A stretch of 64,000 nt of DNA from Corynebacterium tuberculostearicum SK141 (GTDB lineage: Bacteria > Actinomycetota > Actinomycetes > Mycobacteriales > Mycobacteriaceae), in the NCBI RefSeq assembly GCF_000175635.1, contig NZ_ACVP01000012.1, forward strand, positions 1 to 64,000, given 5' to 3'. Positions 8,567-18,040 of this stretch are shown here, piece by piece; positions within the stretch are counted from its first letter, which is position 1, and the number at the start of each line of letters is the position of its first letter. Both the position numbers and the translations under genes were made by a program. Below the pieces are notes generated by a model. That model had not been told where the DNA came from. It saw only the letters and a program-made list of their open reading frames with translations, and searched no databases.

Positions 8567-9850
8567 ATGGCTTCTTTTACCTCTGACCTCCGCGACCTCG
8601 ATCCGGACGTATTCGGCGCAATTCAGGGAGAGATTTCCCGCCAGCGCGAAACCCTGGAAATGATCGCCTCTGAGAACTTTGTGCCTCGCGCCGTGCTCCA
8701 GGCACAGGGCTCCGTGCTCACTAACAAGTACGCCGAGGGCTACCCGGGTCGCCGCTACTACGGCGGCTGCGAGCATGTCGACGTCGTTGAGGACCTAGCC
8801 CGCAACCGCGCTAAGGAACTCTTTGGTGCGGAATTCGCCAATGTTCAGCCGCACTCCGGCGCGCAGGCGAACGCCGCGGTTCTTTCCACCATCGCTGAGC
8901 CGGGCGACAAGATTTTGGGCCTGTCCCTGGCTCACGGCGGCCACCTTACCCACGGCATGAAGCTGAACTTCTCCGGCAAGCTTTATGATGTCGCAGCCTA
9001 TGAGGTGGATCCAGAGACCATGCGCGTGGACATGGATAAGCTGCGCGAGCAGGCGCTGAAGGAAAAGCCGAAGGTCATTATCGGCGGCTGGTCTGCCTAC
9101 CCGCGCACCATGGATTTCGCGGCCTTCCGTGAAATCGCTGATGAGGTCGGCGCTTACCTGTGGGTAGATATGGCCCACTTTGCGGGTCTTGTGGCGGCGG
9201 GCCTGCACCCGAGCCCAGTTCCTCACGCGGATATCGTGTCCACCACCGTGCATAAGACCCTGGGTGGCCCGCGCTCCGGCATGATTTTGGCCAAGCAGGA
9301 TTATGCCAAGAAGATCAATTCCAACGTCTTCCCGGGCCAGCAGGGCGGACCGCTGATGCACGTGGTCGCTGCCAAGGCCATTGCTATGAAGATTGCTGCT
9401 ACCGAGGAATTCAAGGAGCGCCAGGAGCGCACCTTGGAGGGTGCTCGCATCCTGGCAGAGCGCCTTACCGCAGATGATGCCAAGGCGGCTGGCGTGGACG
9501 TGCTGACCGGCGGCACCGATGTGCACTTGGTCTTGGCGGACCTGCGCAATTCCGAATTGGATGGACAGCAGGCAGAGGATCTGCTGCATGAGGTGGGCAT
9601 TACCGTTAACCGAAATGCCGTGCCGAATGACCCGCGTCCGCCGATGGTCACCTCCGGCCTGCGCATTGGTACTTCTGCGCTGGCAACCCGCGGCCTCGAT
9701 GCCGAGGCCTTCACCGAGGTTGCAGATATTATCGGCACCGCCCTAGTCCAGGGCAAGAATGCCGATGTGGAGGCCCTGCGCGCTCGCGTGGACAAGATTG
9801 CCCAGCACTACCCGCTGTATGAGGGCCTCGAGGACTGGAAGCTGGTTTAG
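8567..9850 (+). CDS. glyA: Serine hydroxymethyltransferase
   Basis: 427 residues. The PLP enzyme interconverts serine and glycine with transfer of the one-carbon unit to tetrahydrofolate. The N-terminal [17 protein letters not shown], the PLP-lysine site [14 protein letters not shown] (K230) and the GQQGGPL loop are intact. AAGGGGACC upstream is a plausible but distant ribosome binding site. A -10-like TAAGAT lies near 8515. The stop overlaps that of the converging DUF5997 gene by 4 bases. Confidence 0.97.
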   Translation: MASFTSDLRDLDPDVFGAIQGEISRQRETLEMIASENFVPRAVLQAQGSVLTNKYAEGYPGRRYYGGCEHVDVVEDLARNRAKELFGAEFANVQPHSGAQANAAVLSTIAEPGDKILGLSLAHGGHLTHGMKLNFSGKLYDVAAYEVDPETMRVDMDKLREQALKEKPKVIIGGWSAYPRTMDFAAFREIADEVGAYLWVDMAHFAGLVAAGLHPSPVPHADIVSTTVHKTLGGPRSGMILAKQDYAKKINSNVFPGQQGGPLMHVVAAKAIAMKIAATEEFKERQERTLEGARILAERLTADDAKAAGVDVLTGGTDVHLVLADLRNSELDGQQAEDLLHEVGITVNRNAVPNDPRPPMVTSGLRIGTSALATRGLDAEAFTEVADIIGTALVQGKNADVEALRARVDKIAQHYPLYEGLEDWKLV

Positions 9851-10212
9851 TCCTTCACCTCATGGCCACGGGCCTGCGCCATGGTAGCGCGGGCCTGCTG
9901 AAGCCATTCCGGCTGCTCTTGGAGGAGCTGATTGATTTCCGCTGTGGTCAGCGGCTTATCCATATCGTTCTTCTTGAGCGCGGTAACAGAGATTCCCAGC
10001 TTATGGGCAACCTCGGGGCGGGGGTGGGGCCCTTCGCGGCGCAAGGTTTGCAGCCACTCGGGTGGGTTATGCTGCAGTTCGCGCAGCTCTTCGTGGCTAA
10101 TGGCGCTATTTTGGAACTCGTCCGGCGCGGCGGGCAGGTAGATGCCTAGCTTCTTCGCCGCGGTTTGGGCACGCATGGCGGTGCCGGATGGTTGCTTTTG
10201 TTCTTCAGTCAC
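9847..10212 (-). CDS. DUF5997 family protein
   Basis: 121 residues, soluble. It has two similar helix-rich parts, each with a KLGI motif ([15 protein letters not shown] and [14 protein letters not shown]), and a conserved [17 protein letters not shown] segment. In actinobacteria this family is often encoded divergently from a LysR-substrate-domain protein, as here, with 35 bases between the starts. That pairing suggests a joint role, but none is established. Confidence 0.75.
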   Translation of the reverse strand: MTEEQKQPSGTAMRAQTAAKKLGIYLPAAPDEFQNSAISHEELRELQHNPPEWLQTLRREGPHPRPEVAHKLGISVTALKKNDMDKPLTTAEINQLLQEQPEWLQQARATMAQARGHEVKD

Positions 10213-10247
10213 GCTTTTACCGTAGCACTTTCAGTAGACTGTCCTCT

Positions 10248-10922
10248 ATGCTGCGCTTAGCTTTTGCCACGGGTACAGAACCTGGAAAGTGGTTCCGCCG
10301 ATTCGAGGAAAATACTGCTCATGGTGGCTTGTCCACCATTGATGCGGACGATGCGCTTGCCCCGCTGGTAGCCGGCGAGGTGGACCTAGCTCTCGCGCGC
10401 TTGCCGGATGCGCGGGTGGATGACACCTTTCACGTGGTGCGACTTTATAAAGAGGCCCCTGGCATTGCCGTTCCCAAAGACTCGGTCTATGCGGAGGTGG
10501 GCGAGGAGCTTGCGCTTGCCGACGTCGCCGATGAACACCTCAACTACCGCCTCGCCGATTCCGGGCGTGTCGATGTCCCCGCAGTCCGCGACGCCTTGCA
10601 GGTAGTGGCGGCCAACGTGGGTATCGCGATTGCGCCGCGGCCCCTGCTGAAGGTCCTGAGCAAAAAGCAGGTGGTGCCGTTGGGCCTTAAGGACGAGTCC
10701 GTGCCGGTTACGGAGATTGCGTTGGTGTGGCGCAAGGATGAGGATGGGGAGGCGATCCAGGACTTCGTGGGCGTCGCTAAGGGCCGTACGGCTCGTTCCT
10801 CCCGCCAAGAGAAGCCGAAGCGCAGCGCCAGGGAAAAGGCGAAGGCGAAGCAGGCGCGGAGAAACGTTAACAATTCGTTACAAAAGAAAAAGAAGGTCCC
10901 TAAGCAGCGCAAACGTAGGTAG
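10248..10922 (+). CDS. LysR-type substrate-binding domain protein lacking a DNA-binding domain
   Basis: 224 residues from the ATG at 10248. Residues 1-175 read as a LysR effector-binding fold: an opening LRLAFATGTEP strand, DLALARLP, VVAANVGIAIAPRPLLKVL and an ending VTEIALVWRKDEDG. There is no N-terminal winged helix-turn-helix. Instead the last 45 residues are extremely Lys/Arg-rich (from RTARSSRQEK to KVPKQRKRR), which could bind nucleic acid nonspecifically. The divergent DUF5997 gene is its usual neighbour. Function unknown. Confidence 0.75.
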   Translation: MLRLAFATGTEPGKWFRRFEENTAHGGLSTIDADDALAPLVAGEVDLALARLPDARVDDTFHVVRLYKEAPGIAVPKDSVYAEVGEELALADVADEHLNYRLADSGRVDVPAVRDALQVVAANVGIAIAPRPLLKVLSKKQVVPLGLKDESVPVTEIALVWRKDEDGEAIQDFVGVAKGRTARSSRQEKPKRSAREKAKAKQARRNVNNSLQKKKKVPKQRKRR

Positions 10923-11068
10923 GCCTTTACTGTTTGCTGTCTACTTCCTGTCCGGACGGGTGGCGCCAGCTGGGAGTCGTCGTTACGGTGGTCGTTGTTC
11001 GCCATAAAGGGTGATTTAACAATAATTTTAGAATTAACTTACTTTCTCGATGAAAGGATGATGCAGTA

Positions 11069-11686
11069 ATGCAGAAGATGACCCGTCGTATCGCAGGTGG
11101 CTTTGCAGCCGCAACCCTGTCCGTTGCTCTCGTAGCGTGCTCCGATGCTGAGGATGCAGCTAACGACGCTAAGGATACCGCCGGCTCCGTAGCTGCAGAC
11201 GCTACCGACGCTGCTGGCTCCGCTGCTGCTGAGGCTACTTCCAAGGATGACGCCGACGATGCGGACGCTTCCGAAGGTGCGGATGCTTCCGACGACGCCG
11301 ATGACAAGGGCGGCGCTACCAAGTCCATCGCTACCGCTAACGGTGACGTAGACGTTCCGGCTGATTTCGCTTCCGCTATTGAAGAGAAGAAGGCTGAGTG
11401 GGGCGACGTAAAGAGCATCGAGCAGGGTGACGATGATGAGTTCCTCGCTAACTTCGATAACGGCAACCTGCTGACCTTCGACGACGATGAGGGCGCTCAG
11501 CCTATCGTCGGCAAGATTGCTGAAACCTGGAAAGAGCAGGGCGGCTTGGACTCTGAGGTAGGCCTGCCTAAGGCTGCTGAGGAGAAGGCTGCTCAGGGCA
11601 AGGGCTGGACCCAGCAGTTCGACAATGGCGTAATCTCCTGGATCCAGGACGAGAGCGGTAAGTTCACCTCTTCCGTAGAGAAGTAA
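11069..11686 (+). CDS. Acidic lipoprotein with LGFP-like C-terminal repeat
   Basis: 205 residues. Lipoprotein signal with lipobox LVAC and the cysteine at residue 24. Residues 25-90 are an Asp/Ala/Ser-rich linker. The C-terminal part contains a unit resembling the LGFP repeats of corynebacterial mycolyltransferases and other envelope proteins: KIAETWKEQGGLDSEVGLP followed by GWTQQFDNGVISW. AAAGGA lies 10 bases before the ATG, and a good terminator follows. A cell-surface, wall-associated role is likely; the LGFP assignment rests on motif reading alone. Confidence 0.7.
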   Translation: MQKMTRRIAGGFAAATLSVALVACSDAEDAANDAKDTAGSVAADATDAAGSAAAEATSKDDADDADASEGADASDDADDKGGATKSIATANGDVDVPADFASAIEEKKAEWGDVKSIEQGDDDEFLANFDNGNLLTFDDDEGAQPIVGKIAETWKEQGGLDSEVGLPKAAEEKAAQGKGWTQQFDNGVISWIQDESGKFTSSVEK

Positions 11687-11705
11687 AAAGCTCCTTTAGA
11701 GCTTC

Positions 11706-11738
11706 TCCCTCTGCAGCAAGTGCTGCGGAGGGATTTTT
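11706..11738 (+). terminator. Terminator of the LGFP-like lipoprotein gene
   Basis: CCCTCTGCAGCA pairs with TGCTGCGGAGGG (one mismatch) around a short loop, followed by ATTTTT. Confidence 0.85.
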
Positions 11739-11870
11739 CGTTTTCTTAATGTTCATCTTGCACCCATGTAATTTCAACCTTCGGTGCCTACTTTGGGTGG
11801 CAACCCCGTGGATCCGGGGTGATTCGGAAGAAGTCTGATCTACCGCACACTAAGGGAGAACCCTGCCATC

Positions 11871-13235
11871 ATGTCTCGTCCCTCTGTACTTTCTACTCCG
11901 CTTGCCGCTACTGATAACACCGTCGCTACCAAGACCTATGTAGTGGATACCTCGGTCTTGCTTTCTGACCCTTGGGCCCTGCGCAAATTTGCGGAACACG
12001 ACGTGGTCCTTCCCGTTGTAGTTATTTCTGAACTGGAAGGAAAACGTCATCACCCGGAGCTTGGCTGGTTCGCCCGCCAAGCTCTTCGCTTTTTGGAGGA
12101 GCTGCGCGCTACCTATGAGGCCTTAGACCAGCCGGTTCCCGTCAACGTCGATGGCGGCACCCTGCGCGTGGAATTGAACCATCAAGACCAATCCTTGCTG
12201 CCTACCGCATTCCGCGGGCCAGAAGGTGACCACCGCATCTTGGCGTGCGCGCTTAACCTTGCGCACGAGGGGAAGGACACCGTGTTGGTCACGAAGGACG
12301 TGCCCCTGCGCGTAAAGGCCGGCGCGGTTGGCGTGCAGGCGGATGAGTATCACGCCCAGGACGTAGTCTTGACCGGCTATACCGGAATGGCGACGGTGCA
12401 AACCAGCTCGGATGTCATCGATGCCCTCTATCGTGATGGGGAAGTCATGCTAGACGGCGTCGAAACTGAAAAGGGTACCGCCGTTGAGGATCTACCGGTG
12501 CACTGCGGTTTGACCTTGGCGGCAGGCGCGCAATCCGCGCTGGGTCGCATGAGTGCTGATGGCGTGGTCGAGCTCGTACGTGGTGATATCAATGCCTTTG
12601 GCCTCCAGGGACGCTCCGCGGAGCAGCGTATCGCTTTGGATTTGCTGATGGATCCCAACGTAGGGATTGTCTCCATCGGTGGCCGCGCCGGCACCGGCAA
12701 GTCGGCACTTGCGCTGTGCGCCGGCTTGGAGGCGGTGCTCGAGCGCGGCGAGCACCGGCGCATTGTGGTCTTCCGCCCGATGTATGCGGTTGGCGGGCAG
12801 TCGCTGGGATACCTACCGGGCACGGAATCGGACAAGATGAACCCGTGGGCGCAGGCGGTCTATGACACCTTGGAAGGCTTGGTGTCTGAAAACGTCATGG
12901 AAGAGGTGCACGAGCGCGGCCTCATCGAGGTCTTGCCCCTGACGCATATTCGCGGTCGCTCGCTGCATGATGCTTTTGTCATCGTGGATGAGGCGCAGTC
13001 CTTGGAGCGAAACGTCCTACTTACCGTGCTTTCCCGGTTGGGGAAGGGCTCGCGAGTAGTTCTTACTCACGATGTGGCGCAGCGCGATAACCTTCGCGTA
13101 GGCCGGCACGACGGAGTGCAGGCAGTGATTGAAAAGCTCAAGGGGCATGAGCTTTTTGCACATATTACGCTGCAGCGTTCCGAGCGCTCGGCCATTGCGG
13201 AGCTCGTTACTGACCTATTGGAAGGCGGCAACTAG
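11871..13235 (+). CDS. phoH2: PIN-PhoH fusion protein (PhoH2)
   Basis: 454 residues. The N-terminal PIN domain (about 20-150) begins [13 protein letters not shown] with catalytic Asp26 and has the later acidic residues ([21 protein letters not shown]). The C-terminal PhoH ATPase (about 240-454) has Walker A GRAGTGKS at 271-278 and Walker [10 protein letters not shown] (D373/E374). Mycobacterial PhoH2 (Rv1095) is an ATP-dependent RNA helicase and ribonuclease, and the gene order here matches. Both domains look intact, so the same activity is likely. Confidence 0.93.
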   Translation: MSRPSVLSTPLAATDNTVATKTYVVDTSVLLSDPWALRKFAEHDVVLPVVVISELEGKRHHPELGWFARQALRFLEELRATYEALDQPVPVNVDGGTLRVELNHQDQSLLPTAFRGPEGDHRILACALNLAHEGKDTVLVTKDVPLRVKAGAVGVQADEYHAQDVVLTGYTGMATVQTSSDVIDALYRDGEVMLDGVETEKGTAVEDLPVHCGLTLAAGAQSALGRMSADGVVELVRGDINAFGLQGRSAEQRIALDLLMDPNVGIVSIGGRAGTGKSALALCAGLEAVLERGEHRRIVVFRPMYAVGGQSLGYLPGTESDKMNPWAQAVYDTLEGLVSENVMEEVHERGLIEVLPLTHIRGRSLHDAFVIVDEAQSLERNVLLTVLSRLGKGSRVVLTHDVAQRDNLRVGRHDGVQAVIEKLKGHELFAHITLQRSERSAIAELVTDLLEGGN

Positions 13236-13313
13236 GCCAAGTTCGTTCGCGTTGGGCGATCTTTATGTGTACAGCGTGGCGAAGCTGGGCATGTCCCAGT
13301 AATAATGTTGTAT

Positions 13314-13883
13314 ATGAGCGAGAACGCCAAGCAGACGTCTTCGGACGATAAGAAGAAAGATTTCCGCATCCGCCCCTTCACCGCGGCGGATTACCCGCAG
13401 ATGCGAGAGATCTATGAACAGGGGCTCAATACTGGGCACGCCACCTATGAGACCCGATCCCTGACCTTTGAAGAATTCAAAGCCGGCAAGATCATGCCTT
13501 CGGTGCATGTGGCCGTTGAGGCAAATGATGATTCTAAGGTCTTGGGGTGGGTTTCCGCGGCCCCTGTATCTACCCGCACCGTCTTCCACGGAGTAGTGGA
13601 GGACTCCATCTACCTAGGTGCCGAGGCACAGGGCCGTGGTATCGGCGGCGCACTTCTGGATCGCCTGATCGAGGTGTGCAAGGACCTGCACAAGTGGGCT
13701 ATCCACTCGTGGATTTTCCCTGAGAACGCAGGTTCTGCGGGGCTGCATAAGTCGCGCGGCTTCGTGAAAGTAGGCACCTACTCGCACATGGCAAAGATGA
13801 CCTACGGCGAGCTTGCGGGCCAGTGGCGCGACACCGACGTATATGAGCTGCTTTTGCCCAAGCCGGAGGAAAAGAAGCGGTAG
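13314..13883 (+). CDS. GNAT N-acetyltransferase, phosphinothricin acetyltransferase-like
   Basis: 189 residues from the ATG at 13314; an in-frame ATG at 13305 is the alternative. The GNAT core is clear: FRIRPFTAADYPQMREIYEQGLNTGHATYE, the central strand VLGWVSAAPVS, and the acetyl-CoA loop EAQGRGIGGALLDRLI, then GSAGLHKSRGFVKVGTYSHM. The overall pattern is that of the Pat/YncA subgroup, which acetylates phosphinothricin, methionine sulfoximine or related amines; the true substrate is unknown. There is no ribosome binding site. A TAATAA element at 13300-13305 would place transcription start at about the ATG, so the mRNA may be leaderless. Confidence 0.85.
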   Translation: MSENAKQTSSDDKKKDFRIRPFTAADYPQMREIYEQGLNTGHATYETRSLTFEEFKAGKIMPSVHVAVEANDDSKVLGWVSAAPVSTRTVFHGVVEDSIYLGAEAQGRGIGGALLDRLIEVCKDLHKWAIHSWIFPENAGSAGLHKSRGFVKVGTYSHMAKMTYGELAGQWRDTDVYELLLPKPEEKKR

Positions 13884-13900
13884 CTTCCCCGGCGCATACT

Positions 13901-13948
13901 AGCCCCTGCTCGTACCACACTCGTGGTAACGATGGCAGGGGCTTTTTG
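13901..13948 (+). terminator. Terminator of the GNAT gene
   Basis: AGCCCCTGC pairs with GCAGGGGCT, with an inner hairpin (GTACCAC/GTGGTAAC) in the loop, followed by TTTTTG. Confidence 0.88.
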
Positions 13949-13976
13949 TTTAGGCCTTAGAACCAGGGGAGCGGCA

Positions 13977-14003
13977 ATAAAAATGCCCCGCCTAGGGCGG
14001 GGC
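13977..14003 (-). terminator. Minus-strand terminator at the end of a gene remnant
   Basis: Read on the minus strand, ATGCCCCGCC pairs with GGCGGGGCAT and is followed by TTTTTATT. The stop codon of the remnant described next lies within the hairpin, as is common for real genes. Confidence 0.7.
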
Positions 14004-14153
14004 ATATCGGCCCACCGTGCGCGCGGGCTTGCGCCACACTTCGATGGGACCGGCCTGGATTTGTAACGCCGCTTGGAGGCCGCCGGGGGCATAGCCGAGG
14101 GCGGATTCAATGGGGGCGTCGGCAAGCGGGAGTGCATCGCGCAGGGCATGCAG
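13992..14153 (-). pseudogene. C-terminal remnant of an unidentified gene
   Basis: A 53-codon frame reads LHALRDALPLADAPIESALG, continues APGGLQAALQIQAGPIEVWRK and ends RTVGRYAPP-stop. It has normal coding character and its own terminator, but it is preceded in frame by TAG at 14154-14156, has no start codon or ribosome site, and lies 41 bases downstream of the MFS stop. It looks like the surviving 3' end of a decayed gene. The family is not recognised. Confidence 0.4.
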
Positions 14154-14194
14154 CTACCGGCTAGTGGCCTGTATTTCTGCAGGTGAAGGTGATA

Positions 14195-15763
14195 TTAGTC
14201 AATCGTTTCCTTCAGTCGCTCCTCGCGCAGTGGCAGGAGGAGGATGAGGGCGACGATAACCAGCGGAACCATGAGGGCGATGACCGGGGTCAGTCCGTCA
14301 TTGTAGGAGTTGAGGATTGCTTCCTCGATGGGCTTGGGGAAGGACGCAACCAAATCCGGGGTGAGGCTATTGGCACCGCCATTGGCGTCGCCGAACTTCT
14401 CCGCGTAGGCGGCGCCCTCCGGTCCCATCTTCTGGAAAGCCTCTGGCAAGCGGGTGGCCATCTCATCCTTCATATTGTGGATGAACATGGAGCCAACCAG
14501 GGAAGCACCCAGTGCGGAGCCGATCTGGCGGAAGAAGTTATTCGCCGCGGTAGCCGTACCCACCTGGGACAGCGGGAAGGAGTTCTGGACGATGAGCACG
14601 AGGACCTGGATAACCATGCCCAGGCCGATGCCGAAGACGAGGAACTCGCAGCCCAGCTGCTTCAGGGAAGTCTCTACGGAGAGGTGGGACATCCAGAACA
14701 GGGCGCCGGCGGTAATCGCCAGGCCGATGATGGGGTAGACCTTGTAGTGGCCGGTGCGGGCGATGATAAAGCCCACGCCAGTGGAGGTGCCGATAAGGCC
14801 AACCATCATCGGGATCATCATGAGACCCGCCTTGGTTGGGGTCAGGGTGTGCACCATCTGCAGGTAGGTAGGCATGTAGCCCAGAACACCGAACATTGCC
14901 AGGCCAAGTACCACGCCGGAGAGGGTAGTCAGGGCCATGTTGCGGTTCTTGAATAGGCGAACCGGGATGAGCGGTTCTTTAGCGCGCAGCTCCACAAAGA
15001 CGGTGATGATGGCGCCGATAATGGTGATGGCACCCAAGGTGAGGATCATGGAAGAGCCCCACTCGTACTCGGTGCCGCCCCAGGTGGTCATGAGGATAAG
15101 GGAGGCGGTGGTGATGGCGATGAAGGTGGCACCTAGCCAGTCAAAGCGCTTCATATCGGCATCACCTACGCGCAGGTGCAGCACGAGGGTGCACACGATA
15201 ATGGCGAGGATACCCAGCGGGATGTTCATCCACATGCCCCAGCGCCAGCCTGGGCCGTCGGTGAACCAGCCGCCGAGGACGGGGCCGAGAACCGAGGACA
15301 GGCCGAAGACGCCGCCCATGATGCCCATGAACTTGCCGCGCTCACGGGAGGAGGTGACCTCGGCGATGATGGACTGGGAGGAAATCATCATAAAACCTGC
15401 GCCAAAGCCCTGCACAGCGCGGGCGATGATCAGCAGTGTCATGGAGTTTGCAAAGCCGCCGAGGGTAGAGCCCACGACGAAGGTGGCGATACCACCGATG
15501 TAGAGCCACTTGCGGCCCAGCATGTCACCCAGCTTGCCGGAAATAGGCATGGCGATGGTCATGGTGACAAGGAAGGCGGAGATGACCCAGCTCATGTGGT
15601 CGACGCCGCCAAGCTCACCAACGATGGTGGGAAGAGCAGTAGAGAAGATCATTTGGCCCAAAGAGCTCATCAGCATGGTGAGCATCAAAGCCGAGAAGAT
15701 AAGCCCGAGGTTATCGGCTCGGGACTGGCCCTGCGTGGGGGCCTTAGTAGCCGTATCTACCAT
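14195..15763 (-). CDS. MFS drug-efflux transporter, DHA2 (EmrB/QacA) family
   Basis: 522 residues from the ATG at 15763, which has GAAAGGA just upstream; the open frame to 15865 overlaps the regulator. About 14 transmembrane segments. Motif A GKLGDMLGRKWLY lies in the first cytoplasmic loop and the drug/H+ antiporter motif C appears as LGPVLGGWFTD. The start overlaps the 3' end of the TetR gene by 7 bases, so the two are co-transcribed and probably translationally coupled. By analogy with TetR/DHA2 pairs it exports a toxic compound that the regulator senses; the substrate cannot be told from sequence. Confidence 0.92.
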   Translation of the reverse strand: MVDTATKAPTQGQSRADNLGLIFSALMLTMLMSSLGQMIFSTALPTIVGELGGVDHMSWVISAFLVTMTIAMPISGKLGDMLGRKWLYIGGIATFVVGSTLGGFANSMTLLIIARAVQGFGAGFMMISSQSIIAEVTSSRERGKFMGIMGGVFGLSSVLGPVLGGWFTDGPGWRWGMWMNIPLGILAIIVCTLVLHLRVGDADMKRFDWLGATFIAITTASLILMTTWGGTEYEWGSSMILTLGAITIIGAIITVFVELRAKEPLIPVRLFKNRNMALTTLSGVVLGLAMFGVLGYMPTYLQMVHTLTPTKAGLMMIPMMVGLIGTSTGVGFIIARTGHYKVYPIIGLAITAGALFWMSHLSVETSLKQLGCEFLVFGIGLGMVIQVLVLIVQNSFPLSQVGTATAANNFFRQIGSALGASLVGSMFIHNMKDEMATRLPEAFQKMGPEGAAYAEKFGDANGGANSLTPDLVASFPKPIEEAILNSYNDGLTPVIALMVPLVIVALILLLPLREERLKETID

Positions 15764-16389
15764 CGCATTCCTTTCATAAAATCTGTTATTAGCGTGAGGG
15801 AGGTATCGAGTCGCGCGTGGAGGTCCTTGCTGCAATCCGCATCGGGGGATGCCATCGCGAGCCAAAGTGCCTCGCGGACGAGGCCGGCGATGAGCATCGC
15901 CTCGGTACTTGCGGAGCAGTTATCGAGGACGCGAAGCTCCGGTTCTGTGGTGAGGCGTTCTTCAATGAGATCGATAAGCTCAATGGACTTTGCCCGCTTC
16001 CGGCTTATTGCCGCCGCGGCCGCATCCGGATCATTAGAGATGCGCTTGCGGCGGTCCCGGATGGTCGGGTTGATGTGGTGGCCTTCCATGTGTTGCCTGA
16101 CCAACTGGAGGACGAGTCCCACCATGCTGGTCGTTGGCTCCGTGAGGAAGAATTCCCGCATCTCCTCCGTAAACTCGGTGCTCGGGGCGCCCAGCACGGC
16201 GGATTCTTTGGAGTCGAAGTAATTGAAGAAAGTGCGCCGAGAAATACCGGCTACTTCGCAGATCCTCTCAATCGTGACCGCGCTAAAGGATTGTTCATCC
16301 ACCAGCTTTGTGGCGGCATCCTCAATGCGCAGGCGCGTCTCGAGGCGCTTCTGCTCGCGTAGTGATAATTCTTCTTGCACGGCATGCAA
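15757..16389 (-). CDS. TetR family transcriptional repressor of the adjacent MFS pump
   Basis: 210 residues. The N-terminal helix-turn-helix is at about 36-58 (AVTIERICEVAGISRRTFFNYF), with the usual preceding helix RLRIEDAATKLV. The C-terminal half is the variable ligand-binding and dimerisation domain. It is first in a two-gene operon with the DHA2 transporter. A 26-bp near-perfect inverted repeat lies directly upstream of its start, so autoregulation of the whole operon is very likely. Confidence 0.92.
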   Translation of the reverse strand: MHAVQEELSLREQKRLETRLRIEDAATKLVDEQSFSAVTIERICEVAGISRRTFFNYFDSKESAVLGAPSTEFTEEMREFFLTEPTTSMVGLVLQLVRQHMEGHHINPTIRDRRKRISNDPDAAAAAISRKRAKSIELIDLIEERLTTEPELRVLDNCSASTEAMLIAGLVREALWLAMASPDADCSKDLHARLDTSLTLITDFMKGMRW

Positions 16390-16394
16390 CTTTA

Positions 16395-16420
16395 CACTCG
16401 GTGCAAACTTGCACCAAGTG
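16395..16420. promoter_or_regulatory. Probable operator of the TetR regulator
   Basis: CACTCGGTGCAA and TTGCACCAAGTG are inverted copies with one mismatch in 12, separated by two bases, and end 5 bases upstream of the TetR start codon. Size and symmetry fit a TetR dimer-pair site. Confidence 0.75.
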
Positions 16421-16504
16421 CAAAAGTGGTGATTTTAGAAGTGCGTTTCCACTAATGTGTGCTATGCCATAGCGCTTGCCGACGCCCCCTTACCCCAAGC
16501 ATGC

Positions 16505-16537
16505 GAAAACCCCGCCCGAGTCCTGCCCGGGCGGGGT
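16505..16537 (-). terminator. Terminator of fumC
   Basis: ACCCCGCCCG pairs with CGGGCGGGGT; on the minus strand the stem is followed by TTTTCG. Confidence 0.85.
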
Positions 16538-16554
16538 GGCGGTGCGGCGATTAC

Positions 16555-17955
16555 TTAGAAGTTATCGCGGTCGCGGTTAGTCATGCTCAGCACGTTGAGG
16601 CGCTTATCCAGCTCTTCCTCGGTGAGGTTTTCGCCGTCGACGAAACCCAAGTCAATAACGGCCTGGCGGACGGTGATCTTCTCGTGCAGGGCGTGCTTTG
16701 CTGCCTTTGCTGCGTTCTCGTAGCCGATGGCAGAGTTGAGCGGGGTCACGATGGAGGTGGAAGACTCCGCAAAGTGCTTCATGCGCTCCTCGTTGGCTTC
16801 GATGTGATCGATGCACTTATCGGCAAAGACGCGGGAAGCATTGGCCAGCAGGCGAGCGGACTCGAGTACGTTGCGCGCCATCATCGGGATGAAGACGTTG
16901 AGCTCGAAGTGGCCCTGAGCGCCGCCGAAGGCTACGGCTGCGTCGTTGCCTACCACCTGGCCCGCCACCATGGTGACGGCCTCTGGGATAACCGGGTTGA
17001 CCTTACCCGGCATGATGGAAGAACCCGGCTGCAGGTCCTTTAGGTGAATCTCGGCCAGGCCGGTCAGCGGGCCGGAACCCATCATGCGCAGGTCATTGGC
17101 AATCTTATTGAGGGATACAGCAACCGAGCGCATGGCGCCGGAGAATTCTACCAAGCCATCGCGGGCAGCCTGTGCCTCGAAGTGATTTTCTGCTTCCTTC
17201 AGTTCCTTCACGCCGGTGAGCTTCTTAAGCTCCTCGGTCACCTTGGCGCCGAAGTCAGCGGAGGTATTCAGGCCGGTACCGGTGGCGGTGCCGCCGATGG
17301 CCAGCTCACCCAGACGCGGCAGGGTGGCCTCAATGCGTTCAATGCCCAGCTCGATCTGGCGGGCGTAGCCGCCGAATTCCTGGCCCAGGGTAACCGGGGT
17401 GGCATCCATCAGGTGGGTGCGGCCGGCCTTGACCACATCAGCGAATTCCTTGGCCTTCTTGGTCAAGGACTCGTGGAGGACCTTCAGGCCCGGGATGAGG
17501 TCATTAACGGCAGCTTCCGTAGCAGCCACGTGCGTAGCGGTGGGGAAGGTGTCATTGGAAGACTGGCCCATGTTCACGTGGTCATTCGGATGAATTTCCA
17601 CGCCATTGTTATGTGCCAACGAGGCGATGACCTCATTGGTGTTCATATTGGACGAGGTGCCGGAACCGGTCTGGAAAACGTCGATAGGGAAGGCATCGTT
17701 ATGCTTGCCCTCGGCGATTTCGGTAGCGGCGGCAATAATGGCATCGGCCTTATCTGCATCCAGCTTGCCGGAATCCTTATTTACCTGGGCGCAGGCTGCC
17801 TTGAGCAGGCCAAGAGCGCGAATCTGCGCATTTTCCAGGCCACGGCCGGAAATAGGGAAGTTGTCCACTGCGCGCTGGGTCTGTGCACGCCACAGGGCAT
17901 CTGCAGGAACCTTAACTTCGCCCATGGTGTCATGTTCAATGCGGTATTCAGTCAT
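16555..17955 (-). CDS. fumC: Class II fumarate hydratase
   Basis: 466 residues, normal length. It interconverts fumarate and malate in the TCA cycle as an iron-independent homotetramer. The superfamily signature [12 protein letters not shown] is intact, as are [14 protein letters not shown], the catalytic region [15 protein letters not shown] and [10 protein letters not shown]. It follows glpX at 85 bases and ends in a strong terminator, so glpX-fumC is probably one transcription unit, as in mycobacteria (Rv1099c-Rv1098c). Confidence 0.97.
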   Translation of the reverse strand: MTEYRIEHDTMGEVKVPADALWRAQTQRAVDNFPISGRGLENAQIRALGLLKAACAQVNKDSGKLDADKADAIIAAATEIAEGKHNDAFPIDVFQTGSGTSSNMNTNEVIASLAHNNGVEIHPNDHVNMGQSSNDTFPTATHVAATEAAVNDLIPGLKVLHESLTKKAKEFADVVKAGRTHLMDATPVTLGQEFGGYARQIELGIERIEATLPRLGELAIGGTATGTGLNTSADFGAKVTEELKKLTGVKELKEAENHFEAQAARDGLVEFSGAMRSVAVSLNKIANDLRMMGSGPLTGLAEIHLKDLQPGSSIMPGKVNPVIPEAVTMVAGQVVGNDAAVAFGGAQGHFELNVFIPMMARNVLESARLLANASRVFADKCIDHIEANEERMKHFAESSTSIVTPLNSAIGYENAAKAAKHALHEKITVRQAVIDLGFVDGENLTEEELDKRLNVLSMTNRDRDNF

Positions 17956-18040
17956 GTGAAGATCACCTCAGTTAATTGGGGAGTGTGTGCTATCCAGTAT
18001 GGCGGAGAACTACAAGAAGGGCCGCCTTCGGGGGTGAACC

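Noticed and set aside
14183..14956. 257-codon plus-strand frame opposite the MFS gene
   Set aside because: Glu/Gly/His-rich antisense frame with no domain; the MFS gene explains the sequence.
15330..15348. Sequence CGCGCTCACGGG resembling a repeat arm
   Set aside because: It lies inside the MFS coding sequence without a paired arm nearby; chance match.
15176..16222. 348-codon plus-strand frame over the MFS and TetR genes
   Set aside because: It crosses the boundary of two convincing minus-strand genes and reads as low-complexity Asp/Gly/His sequence.
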